Source: Glandiceps talaboti (lineage: Eukaryota > Hemichordata > Enteropneusta > Spengelidae). From it: DNA of 64,000 bases. This document shows, piece by piece, positions 24,943 to 42,952 of this stretch. The stretch covers positions 9,281,501 through 9,345,500 of the forward strand of contig NC_135553.1 of NCBI RefSeq assembly GCF_964340395.1, in the 5' to 3' direction. A model generated the notes under the pieces. It searched no databases and was not told the origin of the DNA. It worked only from the letters and a program-made list of their open reading frames with translations. The position numbers and the translations under genes are program-made. Each line of letters starts with the position of its first letter. Within the stretch, counting starts at the first letter, position 1.

Positions 24943-26306
24943 TGTTTGTGTGTGTGAGTGTTTGTGTTTGAAACATCGCATTACTGGTCAATTTCTCTAT
25001 ATACAATACATGTATGATGTATATCTTGATCATTACGTTTACTTCAATGTTGCTTTCTTGCAATACAAATACAACTTGAACTTACATAGAACTATTTGCG
25101 AGCCGTTCTTAGCATCACCAAAGTCCTCTAGAAATTCTCCGAAATTTGCATATGGTTCCTTGTTGACAGCGGGGAGCTCCTTCTGCACGAAATGGAACGT
25201 TGAAACGGCGACATCCTTTGGATTACGAGCAACGTATATCACCTGGAAGGAGAAATGTGGAAAAATAGTTTACTATCAAATGTCCTGGAATGGTAGTACA
25301 TGTGTAAGTCGTTACAAATATAGTTACAGTCTGTATTAATGTACATGTAAATACGGTATGGGGAGAAGACCATGGCATTCGTAAAGTACTCGCTCCCTCC
25401 CTCGAACTGCTTTCAGAGGTTTGGTATTGATAGCTCGCACTTGAACTTTTTAAGGGGTATTACTGTTCACTACACTATAAAACACGCTCGCATTTATCTA
25501 GTGCTAGTGTCACTCACCCTTCCATCACGGGCCAATCTGGCACACCTATCAAAACAGACAGATATAGGCATATTTTTTAGATAATTATTGGATTTCCTGG
25601 GAAGCTAGGGATGTTAAATTTTATCATGGATAAATTTTCAGGATTTGAAATTGGTCTGAATTGGGATTAAAGTGACTATAATGTTCTACGTATTAGCTTA
25701 GCCTTATAATAATTAGTTTCGAATATGTCAAGTTGCAACAACAAAAAGTCTCCATAAAAACCAAAATCACACACCTTAGGTTTTTTCTCTTCGTACTGCC
25801 GAGGTAAAAATTCGTATCTCAAATGGGAAACAAGAACTCTCGGTGATGCCATTTCATTCATATCGAATCCATCTGGAACTCCGAAGCCCCCAAGCAAACG
25901 CTTCAAGATTGGGTCGTTCGCTGACAACGTGAAATCCAAGTAGGGCGCCCTCACATCAGGTGGTGTATCTTTGATAGCATCAATGTTGCCACCGTTCAGC
26001 ACGAGTGGAAGGACTTCCTTCATCCACGTTGTGCCTGTCAATAAATGTATAATATTGTTTATGCTGGTGCTGGTACGGATAATGTAAAGGGGAATATTTT
26101 CTTTTAAAATTTTATAATTTGAAATCGCGATTCAATCTCAAATTATACACCGTATACGTACACGTAACTGTTTATTTTGTATTCTTGTGGAATGCGATGT
26201 CTTTACCCCTGCATGGCTTGATCGTGGTTCGTACATTTGTTGCAATTACAAGGTGACATTTATTTTGGTTGTATTTATCAATTCAATCTAGGTTTTCATA
26301 TATATT

Positions 26307-26400
<94 letters not shown>

Positions 26401-26667
26401 ATTTATTGATTTTACCAGGAAAAAAACCATACATAACAAATAAATTAACAAAATATATAAATTAAATTAAGTCAAAGAATATTCAATCAAATACATCAGT
26501 AATTACATGGACCTGGTGGGGGTTGTAGAAATAGTTCTAGCCCACAACCCTTACAGAATGAGTTAAGTCGAAAATACTGGGTAAAACTCGGGTAGCGGAA
26601 AAATAAACAAAATGTGATAAGAATAATTGTCAAATTATTGCTTTGCATGAACGAATAAATAGGATTT

Positions 26668-26704
<37 letters not shown>

Positions 26705-28352
26705 ACAGCAAGATAAACACATACATACATACATACATACATACATACACACACACATACATACATACATACATACATACATACATACATACATACATAC
26801 ATACATACATACATACATACATACATAAGTACATGTACTTACTTACTTATTGAAGTAAGTTTTTTAAGGCATGTTTGAATGAATGTCTGTAGGTTATGTT
26901 TTTATGTAGTCTGGGTGTGAATTCCAGTGTGTTACAGCTGCATACTTGATATTGTGTTGACTATGAGATAAGCTAACTCTTGGGACAGAGAAATTATTTT
27001 GAGTCGCGAAACGGGTGGGATACATGTGAGGAGGTTTTTTTAAACTAATGCGTTATATCATGGGCAAAGTGATTATTCAACAAGTCAAGTGTGCAGTTTA
27101 CAGAGTTTATAAATGTCTAAAATACCAAGTTATCTGAAAAGAGGGTCGCTATGAGCATGAAAGTCAGAAAAAGTAATGAGGCGAGCAATTTTCTTTTGAA
27201 GTAAAAGTATTGGCTGTAAGGAAGTTGCATAGGTATTACCCCATACTTCTAGGCAGTAAGTAATGTGTGGTAAAATGAGTGTGTTATATAATAACAAGAG
27301 AATGGCTTTCGGTACATAGTGTCGCAACTGTGCAATAAGTCCAACTTTTGGGGTGATAGCATTAACAACATTTTGGATATGTGATTTCCAGGTAAGATTG
27401 CGATCAAGGGTAACTCCTAGATAGGTTGATGACATGACGCACTGTATTTCATTCCCGTCTATTCCTATATTACCCTCAACTGAGATTTTCCTGTGGGGCG
27501 TATTGATAATCATGTAATTTGTTTTTTCAGCATTGATCGTAAGTTTATTTGCTTGACACCAATCATAAACCTTTTGAAAGTCACAATTGGTTTGGGTAAG
27601 GTTTATATTATTATCCTTGATAAATTTAAATAAATTCGTGTCGTCTGCGAATAGACGGAATTGAAATTGGTTAGTTGAATTTGCGATGTCATTAATATAA
27701 ATTATAAATAAAATGGGGCCAAGACTCGAGCCTTGCGGAACGTCACACGCAAATGCTCCTCCCAGGTAAACGAAAAACGAACGTATTCCGTTGCACATGC
27801 GCAAACCTACTTCCGTAGCGTGGGCACATAGCCTGGTTGCACCTTGGCCTCGTGGATCGAAGTTATCTACTTCAACTATTTGCCCTTCGTCGTTTCCATT
27901 CACACGTACTTGTCAGTCATAACAAATACTAAATTGATAACAATGCCCTTTAAACGGGGCAGTTATTGACTTAAGTAAGTGTACTATAATGTAATGTAAT
28001 GTCATCCATATTAAAGTAATTCTCTTACGTCGACCAGGTATATTTGCACATACCTCCACTTAGCATGTAACAAGAATGTCGATTACATATAAATGATCTC
28101 ACAGTGAACAACAATAAAATTCAAAGTAGACAAACGCTTGAAGAATACAGTACGTGTCCACACCGACCTTTGAATTTATTCCAGGCTCACCATCGCGAGC
28201 TGTATTGTTTACCAGAAACTTATTTTTTTTCCAGACTTACCCGATTTAGGGTACGTCAGTAGCAGTATGTCATCCGATCGAAGCTCAAAGTTCCTAATCT
28301 TGTCGACTGCTATTTCATGACCCGAATTTTTTATCGTTTCCGCATCGACCAT
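18386..28352 (-). CDS. cytosolic-type sulfotransferase, tandem copy 1 (six exons)
   Basis: Transfers sulfonate from PAPS to a small acceptor (hydroxyl or amine); the acceptor cannot be read from sequence. Exons in transcript order: 28352-28241, 26034-25775, 25242-25086, 24743-24649, 24282-24093, 18504-18386. Phases join to 310 codons plus TAA, the usual family size. Signatures: PAPS 5'-phosphosulfate loop TYPKSGTTW split across exons 1-2, catalytic His in VSHLRYEFLP, 3'-phosphate site VARNPKDVAVS, DHVTTWW, FEDMKR, and C-terminal RKGKVGGWKEHFT. The last motif has Gly where GDWK is usual. Start is the ATG in GLIMVDAET; the frame stays open upstream without a Met, so a further 5' exon is possible. 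Intron 1 holds a LINE fragment, intron 5 the foldback element. Differs from copy 2 at about four residues. Confidence 0.88.
18570..18653. mobile_element. small MITE-like insertion present only in duplication unit 1
   Basis: Begins CAGTCAAACCTGTGTATAG and holds an internal inverted pair CTATAGTGGTCAC / GTGACCACTATAG. The paralogous site near 31555-31565 lacks it, so it is an insertion after duplication or a loss in unit 2. Found in intron 5 of sulfotransferase copy 1. Confidence 0.6.
19079..19087. repeat. 9-bp target-site duplication, left
   Basis: CTCCACCGA, repeated directly after the element at 24044-24052. The paralogous empty site (32003-32011) has one copy. Confidence 0.95.
19137..21120 (+). 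repeat. 155-bp tandem array, left arm (about 13 units)
   Basis: Unit starts, measured at GCATTTCTAGG, fall at 19137, 19292, 19447, 19602, 19757, 19912, 20066, 20221, 20376, 20531, 20686, 20841 and 20996: period 155 with a single 154. Two unit types recur: A (CACCCTC, ACCACT, TTTTTAATG) and B (CACACTC, ACCAGT, TTTTCAATG), roughly in an A-A-B order that makes a 465-bp higher-order period over the first nine units. Confidence 0.95.
21121..24003 (-). repeat. 155-bp tandem array, right arm (about 19 units, inverted)
   Basis: Reverse-complement orientation of the left-arm unit, counted by 19 recurrences of TTTACCACCTA. More sequence variants than the left arm (CTACAGTGTTGAGG, CTGATCGTAG, TATTTACC, AAAATTCTGTC), and longer by about six units, so the arms have changed copy number independently. 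Confidence 0.95.
24044..24052. repeat. 9-bp target-site duplication, right
   Basis: CTCCACCGA, directly following the right terminus GGGTCACCC; matches 19079-19087. Confidence 0.95.
24884..24966. repeat. (GT)n microsatellite, intron 3 of sulfotransferase copy 1
   Basis: Dinucleotide GT tract ending in GTGAGTGTTTGTGT variants. A shorter version is at the paralogous position 32863-32928. Confidence 0.9.
26290..26397. repeat. (TA)n microsatellite at the LINE 3' end
   Basis: About 100 bp of nearly pure TA, directly after the LINE 3' terminus on the minus strand. The paralogous position in unit 2 also has a TA tract (from 34278). Confidence 0.9.
26398..27850 (-). mobile_element. 5'-truncated non-LTR retrotransposon (LINE), decayed
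   Basis: Reverse-transcriptase C-terminal half with QGSSLGPILFIIYINDI, the catalytic FADD box, INAEKTNYM, YLGVTLD and HITYCLEVWG. The frame breaks after SDPLFR (near 27130). Past the break the minus strand still reads LINE-like (NNFSVPRVSLSHSQ, VTHWNS) in shifted frames. The 3' end is TTTCCTGGTAAAATCAATAAATC before a TA microsatellite. The leading residues of the open frame (upstream of about 27850) are host sequence shared with unit 2 (36694 on), not LINE. It resembles the CR1/L2/Jockey group; clade not assigned. Lies in intron 1 of sulfotransferase copy 1. Confidence 0.85.
26669..26826. repeat. (CAA)n and (CATA)n microsatellites within the LINE 3' region
   Basis: CAA run at about 26669-26705 and CATA tetranucleotide run at about 26720-26826, separated by a short linker. 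Both fall between the decayed reverse transcriptase and the LINE 3' terminus. Confidence 0.9.
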
Positions 28353-28399
28353 GATTAAACCGTGGATTGCGCCAGGGGTTGGTTGTGACTTCACCTGCT

Positions 28400-29318
28400 G
28401 CAGTTTGCGTTGTCGTCTGGAGTTGTGGTCGTTTGTGACTGTCGTTTGTAACGCCCTGTATCATACGTGTTGTGCTACACTGACTAGATAACGCATAAAA
28501 TGTGTACTACTTTTGACAACCCAACCTCGTTCTGGATGTTTGGATTACAGATAATGTAATGACTGCACATGAATGTAATTTGACCCATGTCGTACGTAAG
28601 GTCATTTTTATCCCCTGCCCTCTCGTCTTACATGACTGAACACGACCCGAGATCCGAGTCCACCTTTGACCAAGTGCTATCTTGCATTGATAGATTACAT
28701 TCTGCATAGTCATAGCTATCATATAAATTATAAACACTAAACTAGTAATAGTACACATTTGGGCAAAATGCAGTAGAACGCTTCCAAATTCACAGGGAAA
28801 GTCGTTTACAGTAGTTGAAGTATGTATCTAACAGATTCTCACATTGTGATTAAATGATTCTTTTCTATAAATTACATTGTGAAATTTGAAAACAAAATTA
28901 ATCAAATAATTCGTGAATGTGCTTGCACTCTCAAATTATAGTCATTTGACTATAACAAAGTCTTCTTCACTACTCGGATGTCATCTGCTGGGAGCAATTA
29001 TAAATAAAATGTTATAATTAAAATAAAATTAATTAAATATACTTCATTCGAAATGAATAGATTAGTCACAGTGGTAATTAATACGTTGTTATCATAAATA
29101 CAATACAAGTAGGCGTGGACAGGCAATGATATCAACAGTTTCAAATTTCTCTCTTGGTGAAGTTGATATAGTGTCTAAACTGTGACTTCCATCTAGTTCA
29201 GTCGTTGAACAGACTGCTCATTCCAAATACATATTTTTTTTTAGCTTGCTATGGACCGGACTGGTGTTCAAGTTATGCTTGATATCGTGAGTATATCCGT
29301 GTCAAATGATAGGGGCAA

Positions 29319-29376
<58 letters not shown>

Positions 29377-29510
29377 CGACGACACTTGAGTTAGTATTTA
29401 AAGGAATCTATAGTTATTGTAATAAGCTTATGGCAAAAGATAAACCAAACACAAATATCGTTTGAAATTATATAAATATATGTTAATATATGTAATTTGC
29501 AGGTATTTGT
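28400..29510. other. 5' flank of sulfotransferase copy 1, duplicated in unit 2
   Basis: Closely matches 37265-38515. It should contain the promoter and any 5' noncoding exon of the minus-strand sulfotransferase gene, but no TATA box or defined start site is clear. A (GAT)n tract lies at about 29319-29376. Confidence 0.5.
29319..29376. repeat. (GAT)n microsatellite
   Basis: About 19 GAT units. The paralogous tract is at 38273-38322 and is interrupted. Confidence 0.9.
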
Positions 29511-31156
29511 TGTATAAATGGAAAAAATTCTTTCTGAATTGTCTTCTGAAGAGAACATAAATACCCCTGATCACATCTTGCTTTCACCGTATAGTGTCTA
29601 GTATCCCTTCGCAGACGTGATTGGTGATGTACATTTAAAGTTGCAAGATTTGTAGAGTTGCTGTGAACTGGGCATTGAATTATCGGTGGCAGGTTTTTCA
29701 TATTTCTTCATACAAGCGTAGGAGCGTTTTCAATCTAGTCTTTCTAAAGAATAGTTTACAAGTTAGTGTCAGTAATGCATCGTAACTCTACATTTCATAC
29801 ATATAGCTTACGACTAGGCCCTTTATATTACACCCCTATTCCCACTTCATATTTCTCAACCATCACGTTACACAATCGTCCCACTTTCCAATACATTATA
29901 ATTTATTTTTATCGACAAAAAATCTGTCAAGGTCCCTGATCAAATCCATACACTCTCTAATTTATAAGGGGCGTCTGATGGGAATCCTTAGTCCTGCATA
30001 TGTTCAGTACCAATTTGAAATTTTCTGAAGCTCTCCCAGACCACTGTTTCACATGGGAATTTCAATCCCCGGCAATCGACTCCTTCTACATGGCAATGAT
30101 CAATCTCCCCCCTAGGGAGTATTTGTTGCTACCCAACTAAGTACAAGTTGGGAGAAAGTGGGTTAAAAAAACCAATGCAATATAAATGCATACATGACGA
30201 GTCGAGACCCTATATTCTGTATGATTTTTACAGTATTTCGAACCCTAGCTCTGAATGTAACATGTCAATCCTCCTTGTGCACAAACTAATTGAGTTGTAA
30301 TAAACAAATGAGACGGTTGGGGAGTAAAACAATACGTGTACATCAATCATATACATTTATTTCATTTGCTACATTTCATCACTTTTCACTACATCCAATT
30401 CACGTGCGAAATATGTGAGTTTGTTATTTTTAAAATCCATGTTCCCGTTCACGGGTGCAAGATTACACGCAAACGGCAGTAAAGTGGGCTGTTGAAGTAC
30501 ATTAATAATCTGTTTTATATTTTTGTACAAAGTAAAGGAAATCTTAGCTTTGCTTTAGTTTAACAACGATATACGATTTTCTTGTACCGCAAATGTATAA
30601 ACATTAGAATACGTGGCCGGGGACTTCCTTTTACCTGTGATTAAGTTGACAAGTTTATTTTTTTCCTTCAGTTGAAAATTCAAGTTACCACCCTTTAATA
30701 GCAGAAACACTTTTCCAAAAATTGATCAGCATATTTCTTATGAAAGATGACAATAAAAAATCCATCCTAAAGAAAAGCGATAGATTATTAAAATTTTGAA
30801 TTTCGTTGCAAGAGGTAATAAAATTTGATGCGGTTATTTGTCTATTAAATTCAACTGTATACCAAGATTTAATAAATGAATACATTAATATAATTTCTAT
30901 GATGGAAACGTTTACAAGTTGTTGTATATACCTGGTTTGTACCTTTATGGTTATTGACTAAGGAAAATACAATTGCACAAAAATCATTTTTATAAAAAAT
31001 TAGATGTACACAGGTACATGAATTTTTTTGTATATTTCTAGGCGTCCTGTTAATGAAATAGTTTTCATAATTTATGGAAAGAAGTTGTATATTTACACGT
31101 GGTTGTAAATCTATACCCGCGGAAGACCTGTCCATATAGCGGAAACAGTGAACGTG

Positions 31157-31255
31157 TAGACTGTAAGATAGGTCGTGACGTTCCGCCCTCACCGGCCTCC
31201 TCAAGGGGTTGGTCGATGTGTGAGGGCGTCCCACCACGGCTTACCTTGCAGTTTA
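31157..31255. mobile_element. about 100-bp hairpin element, copy 2
   Basis: Paralogous to 18181-18282 and carried along by the tandem duplication. Ends TAGACTGTAAGATAGG and the near complement CTTACCTTGCAGTTTA. Confidence 0.6.
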
Positions 31256-31378
31256 GTAGTCGTGTTGTGCAATACATTTTATTTAAGTACTAGTATATCA
31301 CCCAAGTGCTATTTTCGGTCATGACATTACAGTACTTTGAGGCGAGAGATCAAAGGTCATACAAATGTCGCGCCATAA

Positions 31379-37220
<5,842 letters not shown>

Positions 37221-38272
37221 GATTAAACCGTGGATTGCGCCAGGGGTTGGTTGTGACGTCACCTGTACTGCTACAGTTTGCGTTGTCGTCTGAAGTTGTG
37301 GTCGTCTGTTATGTGACTGTCGTTTGTAACGCCCTGTATCAAACGTGTTGTGCTACACTGACTAGATAACGCATAATACGTACTACTTTTGACAACCCAA
37401 CCTCGTTCTGGATGCTGGGATTACAGAGAATGTCCTCAGCTCAGCAATGACTGCACATGAATGTAATTTGACCCATGTCGTACGTAAGGTCACTTTTATT
37501 CTCTGCCCTCTCGTCTTGCATGACTGAACACGACCCGATATCCGAGTCAACCTTCGACTGACTAAGTGCTATCTTGCATTGATAGATTACATTCTGCATA
37601 GCCATAGCTATAGGACGTACACTAAATTTAAGTAATAGTACACATTTGGGCAAATGCTGTAGAACGCTTCCAAATTCACAGGGAAAGTCGTGTACAGCAG
37701 CTGAAGTATGTATCTAACAGATTCTCACATTGTGATTAATGTTTCTTTTCTATAAATTACATTGTGAAATTTGAAAACAAAATTAATCAAATAATTCGTG
37801 AATGTGCTTGCACTGTCAAATTATAGCCATTTGACTATAACAAAGGCTGCTCCACTACTCTGATGTCATCTGCTGGGAGCAATTATAAATAAAATGTCGT
37901 TATAATTAAAATAAAAATTAATTAAATATACTTCATACGAAATGAATAGATTAGTCACAGTGGTAATTAAATCATAAATACAATACAAGTAAGCGTGGAC
38001 AGGCAATGATATCAACAGTTTCAAATTTCTCTCTTGCTTGATATAGTGTCTAAACTGTGACTTCCATCTAGTTCAGTCGTTGAACAGACTGCTTATTCCG
38101 TTTGACAGACAATATGACACACATTTCATAATATATGATGATATTTACCAGATATAATGTTGTGTGAGGAAGTGTACATCAAATACATATTTTTTTAAGC
38201 TTGCTATGGACCGGACTGGTGTTCAAGTTATGCTTGATATCGTGAGTATATCCGTGTCAAATGATAGCGGCA

Positions 38273-38273
38273 A

Positions 38274-38305
<32 letters not shown>

Positions 38306-38322
38306 CGATGATGATGATGCAT
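38273..38322. repeat. (GAT)n microsatellite, interrupted
   Basis: Paralogous to 29319-29376, with CGAT and GCAT interruptions. Confidence 0.85.
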
Positions 38323-38519
38323 GATGACAGCGACAGCACTTGAGTGAGCCCTTGTTAGTATTTAAAGCAATCTATAATTATTGTAATAAGCTTATGGCAA
38401 AAGATAAATCAAACACAAATATCGTTTTTGAAAATTTAGTTGATTAGAAAGACTAAATGTGAAATTATGTAAATATATGTTAATATATGTTAATATATGT
38501 AATTTGCAGGTATTTGTAT

Positions 38520-41500
38520 AAACCAGTTCATATATGAGTTTTAAGTTGATCAATATCGATTGAATGTACTGAACTATCTCTGTTACAACGAGCAGGAAAT
38601 GAGCTTTCGATATGTTCTACTTTCCAGTCGTAAACATGTGTAGGCAAACCTAATCAAGGAAATGTACCTAAGGGAGTCTGTCGATTTCTCCGTAGGCCTA
38701 GATATTTTGCAACGGTTACCTAGGTAACGGCAGTAGATAAAATGTGAACTCATTATCCAGTGGGAAAGCATATTACCTTACCCACGTCAATTACGATGAA
38801 AATTGCATCTGTGTCTTCCTTTTATAGTAGGATGCGCATTGTATGTGAGCTGCACAGTGTAAAGGTGAAACTAGACAGCCAATGTATGTCTGAATATATA
38901 CAGTGTAAGCTTATCGTGTGGCTGAGAGAAGAGGAAGCCAGTCTGTTGCCTGTTTCTAAAAGGATATATTTTGTATGACCACGGTGCTAATTGACCAAAT
39001 CTCAATTTGTATGTGGTTTACTTTGCATGTCTTTCTTTCTTTCTGTTTCAATTTATTTCGTTGTACAACTACCTAGTATATCATTAGTGAAGACCGTGTA
39101 TTTATAGTGAAAGGTCACATAGATATCAAGACAAATCAATGTAGGAAGCACTTGACATCACATCACATCGAAACACAACACAACACACTCATTAATCACA
39201 GTCGCGTTAAAAAAATAATGCCTGCAAAATTTCACATTTTTTATGTAGGTTGACAAGGTCGGGGTCTTGTTTTGAAGGTAAACTTCCCATGGTATTCGCT
39301 AAATTAATGTCCTAATTAAAGAGACACAGGTTTATACAATATTTGTTTATTTCTCTTTTTTTGTGGGGCTTAATTTCTGCTGTCGAATAAAAGATACCTG
39401 TTATATTCTAGTTACTCAGACCAAGGATCTCAATGATAGATCCATGCTCAGACATGTTCAATCATCACTTGCTATTGACAGAACATAGTTTATGTATGTG
39501 TGTATTTATAATAAATAAGCGGTTAGATGACATGATGCATGTTACATATACTAGTCTAAGAATGTCGACGAAATTGCCATTATGTTGTCAATTGGGTTAA
39601 CAATACCTGAACACGATTTTAGAACCGAAGGTATGCATCGGCGTGGCATTCATATTACAAGACATCGAACAAATAAACGTGAGCTCACAATGATGTTAAA
39701 TTTACATAGGACAATGTTGTGTTTGATTGTTCGATGCAGATTTACGTGCCTTATTCGTATCGTACTAATTTGTGACGATTTTGATGACAAAGAGGACAAA
39801 GTATTAGGTCGCTATCATTTGGGAATGTGAAACGGAAATTAAAAATCGTACATTTAGGCACGTAATCGATTTTATACAAGTAAATCTGATATCCTGAAAA
39901 TTTGTTAGTCATACACTTGTTTTTAGTTAATCGATTGTATTTTTGGCAGATTTGGTCCACGTCGTACACGCGATTTAAATATAAGGCTTAGTCTTAATGC
40001 AAGTCGATTGTCTTACCAGTAAAACAGAAAGTGAAAGTTTCAACTTCACATTTCTCCTTAATATCGAGTAATATCATCCTGTAATAATCATCATGTGGAA
40101 TTATACATTTATTTCTACATGGTTACAAACTAATAGTTGTGAACGCACTTCTCTGGATGCTAATTTTGCCTTCAATTGGCGCATCAACACTTACCGTTTC
40201 GATACAGAGAGTTTTACGAAATGATTTCAAGTCATTTTCCAAACGTTTGCCATTTAAACTTTAATCCCATAGAATGATTACTCTCCTTGCGTTTCCGCCA
40301 AACACAGTCAGATGGTTTCCTCCTGAAACTATTTCAGTCGACAGTCATTTTCATCCTTGAAATGTTGAAAGGCATAGCTTTTACGCAGTTTCCTTAGCAA
40401 CGGAATTTGCTGTATGAATCGCCAGCTCATGCTGTGGAGACACGTCATAGTTTCCATGGTGACGAGCTCTTATAGCATATACAGGAAATGCTGGCAAATT
40501 AAACGCATCAGGTAGTACAGAAAAAGTATTTTTCTATAAATTACGTATAAGATGGGTATTTATAGTGAACCATATTAAGTAATTAGAATTGATGTTACAC
40601 ACAGAGTTTATTTCACTCCCATCGTTAATTGTTTGTAAAAATATCAAATTATGTTGCTATAATACTACAATAACTGGATATTGGCGAGAAAATAAGAAAA
40701 TATTCATTTATTATTCTGTACCTTTTCTCAGTTAAATTCCCAAGATTTAGACTGAATTACGACGGCGAGACATTTTTTATTTTTTATTTTTTGTGAAAGT
40801 AAATACTGTGAGTGCTGTAAAATATAACACAGCTCAAAATGAGACGTGAAGATAATGTGACAACAAAACGTCATCATGCCTCTCCTATAACAAAACGTCA
40901 CAGATAGAAAGGTCCATCGCTGTCTTCAATGTTATTTTCACGAGTTCTTTCTCAAATTATTTATCTGTGTTTCATTGATGGCCGTATGATATGATATGAT
41001 ATGATATGATATGATATGATATGACATGATGTGATATGATATGATGTGATATGATGATATGATATGATATGATAGTATAGTATAATATAGTATAATACAA
41101 TATAATATAATATAATATAATATAATATAATATAATATAATATAATATAATATGATATGATATGATATGATATGATGATATATGATATGATATGATATGA
41201 TATGATATGATATAATATAGTATGATATAATATAACATAATATAATATAATGCAATACAATAATATTTTATATCAACTTTATTGTTTATCAAATGAAAGG
41301 GTATAAAATGGAACGTTTCCTTTCGACAACACACCTTTCCCGACTTCCTGTAATCTCACACATCAACAAAAGATAAATACAAACGAGACCCATTATGTTT
41401 TAAATGCTAGACATCAGTTTTTGAGTGCAAGTGACCGACACAGTTGAAGAAATTAGAATTCGGAATGGAGTAGGTTTATTTGGTCCTAGTTAATTCTAGT

Positions 41501-42900
41501 AGCTTTTCTCTTCAGTGATTCAGTGGAGACACAGTTCTTAGCTAATTGCTTGGAGCCAGTGAATGATCGTGCTTACCAGTGATGTATTTCCCTTCGTTTT
41601 TTAGCACTTCAGTCAGAAAGTCACTTTTCGAACCTAGACATCAAGTATATACTTTGATCGTATATTTTGGAACAAGCTATAAGTTTTCTTGTATGAGATG
41701 TATTCACATTATTTTCAAAAAATACCCCTCCCCCTCCCCAATGCAAAATACAATTACAAATTTATGTAATAATAGGATCAGTACAATGTAAACTGATCGT
41801 GAACTTGATACGTTATTTCTTGTTTGTTACATGTCACGTGTTATTTCAACCATAAATAAACGCAAAACGTAGGAGAGGATGGCGATGGATGACTCGGACG
41901 TTGAATATTATCAATTATGGTCACGTGATGTTAGGATGTGGAATGTTGTCTAACTTAATTAATTGGTGCTTCCATCAATAACATTTCATACGTACATAAC
42001 GTGGTATTCACATATTCACCTTCGTGTGTACATTACATTACTATTAAGAATACCCAAGTCCTCCTTTTATGCAGCGGAATTTACGATAAATGTTCAGAAA
42101 TGTTCCAAAATGACTGCTACCAGAGGTCACACAGGTCAATATATATGTTTGCAATCAGAGTCGTACCACAGCAATTCATTGTTATACTGCCAAGTTAGGA
42201 CAAAGTTCATTTTTATTCCCCGACCTTGTTACGGAGAGTCAATATGAACACCGGCCTTCTGATCTATTCTGGGTTTTTAGCAAATATGATACATTTTACA
42301 TCATAATCTTCAAGTTCAGGTTATCTCTTACAAAACGTACAGTGCACAAGTGACAATACCGCAAAGCAATAACTGTTATCCAAGGTTTTGAAATGTTGCA
42401 ATTTTATAAGCAAAATATAAAAAAAAAAGTGTAAGAAAATAAAACCCCAAAATAGATCAAAAGGTGTTACCGTTTTACAAATTAAACATTAACGTAGAAG
42501 TTCGTTTATACCATGGTTATACGCTCTAAATATTCTTAGATTCTTTGAGGACACCTTCGCGAAATCGATGCATTCTGTAAATAGTGTGTCGAAATAGCCA
42601 GACCTAAACAAACTAATGCACCATTTCTTGACCAAACCACCCTCTGGGAAGCAAACGACTTGACCAACGCGCGCGCACACTAATATGCTGGTACATTCTA
42701 GACTATGGTCTATATCTATGATGATTCGATATCTTTCTTGAAATAGAAATGTGTAAGGGGAACTCAATTTTCAAACAAAACAAATTCTCGACTTTTCTCA
42801 ACTTTTAAATCGTTCCCGACAGCGAGTGATACATAAGACGATGTATATGTAAGGAATACAAAGTTTAAAAAGTTTGCAATTTCGCAATGCACTGTTGTCA
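38520..42900. other. intergenic DNA between the sulfotransferase duplication and SIRT7
   Basis: Apart from the pentanucleotide array at 40987-41258 I see no gene, RNA or mobile element I can support. Open frames here (for example 39582-39830) are short and lack motifs. Confidence 0.4.
40987..41258. repeat. (TATGA)n / (TATAA)n pentanucleotide satellite
   Basis: About 270 bp of 5-bp units switching from ATATG to TATAA blocks and back, with single-base variants in blocks. Three overlapping long open frames on the minus strand are by-products of the repeat and not genes. Confidence 0.95.
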
Positions 42901-42939
42901 AAGGCAAGACTGCGCATGACTGCAACGTTAACGTAAACA

Positions 42940-42952
42940 TTCAAAATGGCGG
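42940..42952 (+). promoter_or_regulatory. YY1-like element overlapping the SIRT7 start codon
   Basis: CAAAATGGCGGCG matches the YY1-type AANATGGCGGC motif, placed over the initiator ATG as in many TATA-less housekeeping promoters. A TGCGCATG sequence about 35 bp upstream resembles half of an NRF-1 site. No TATA box seen. Function inferred. Confidence 0.5.

Larger units (their letters stand above)
16983..29513. repeat. tandem segmental duplication, unit 1 (about 12.5 kb)
   Basis: Head-to-tail partner of 29514-38518. Matching segments include 17040-17200 with 29566-29715, 17410-18500 with 30365-31500, 24050-26280 with 32000-34270, and 27851-29510 with 36694-38515. Unit 1 is longer because it carries the foldback element, a truncated LINE and a small MITE. 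It contains sulfotransferase copy 1. Confidence 0.85.

Noticed and set aside
24833-25339. 168-residue open frame
   Set aside because: Runs through a GT microsatellite and antisense to sulfotransferase exon 3.
39582-39830. 82-residue open frame between the duplication and SIRT7
   Set aside because: No motif, no splice structure, isolated in repeat-poor intergenic DNA.
40938-41334. Three overlapping open frames rich in Ile/Tyr/Ser/His
   Set aside because: Products of the TATGA/TATAA repeat, open in all frames.
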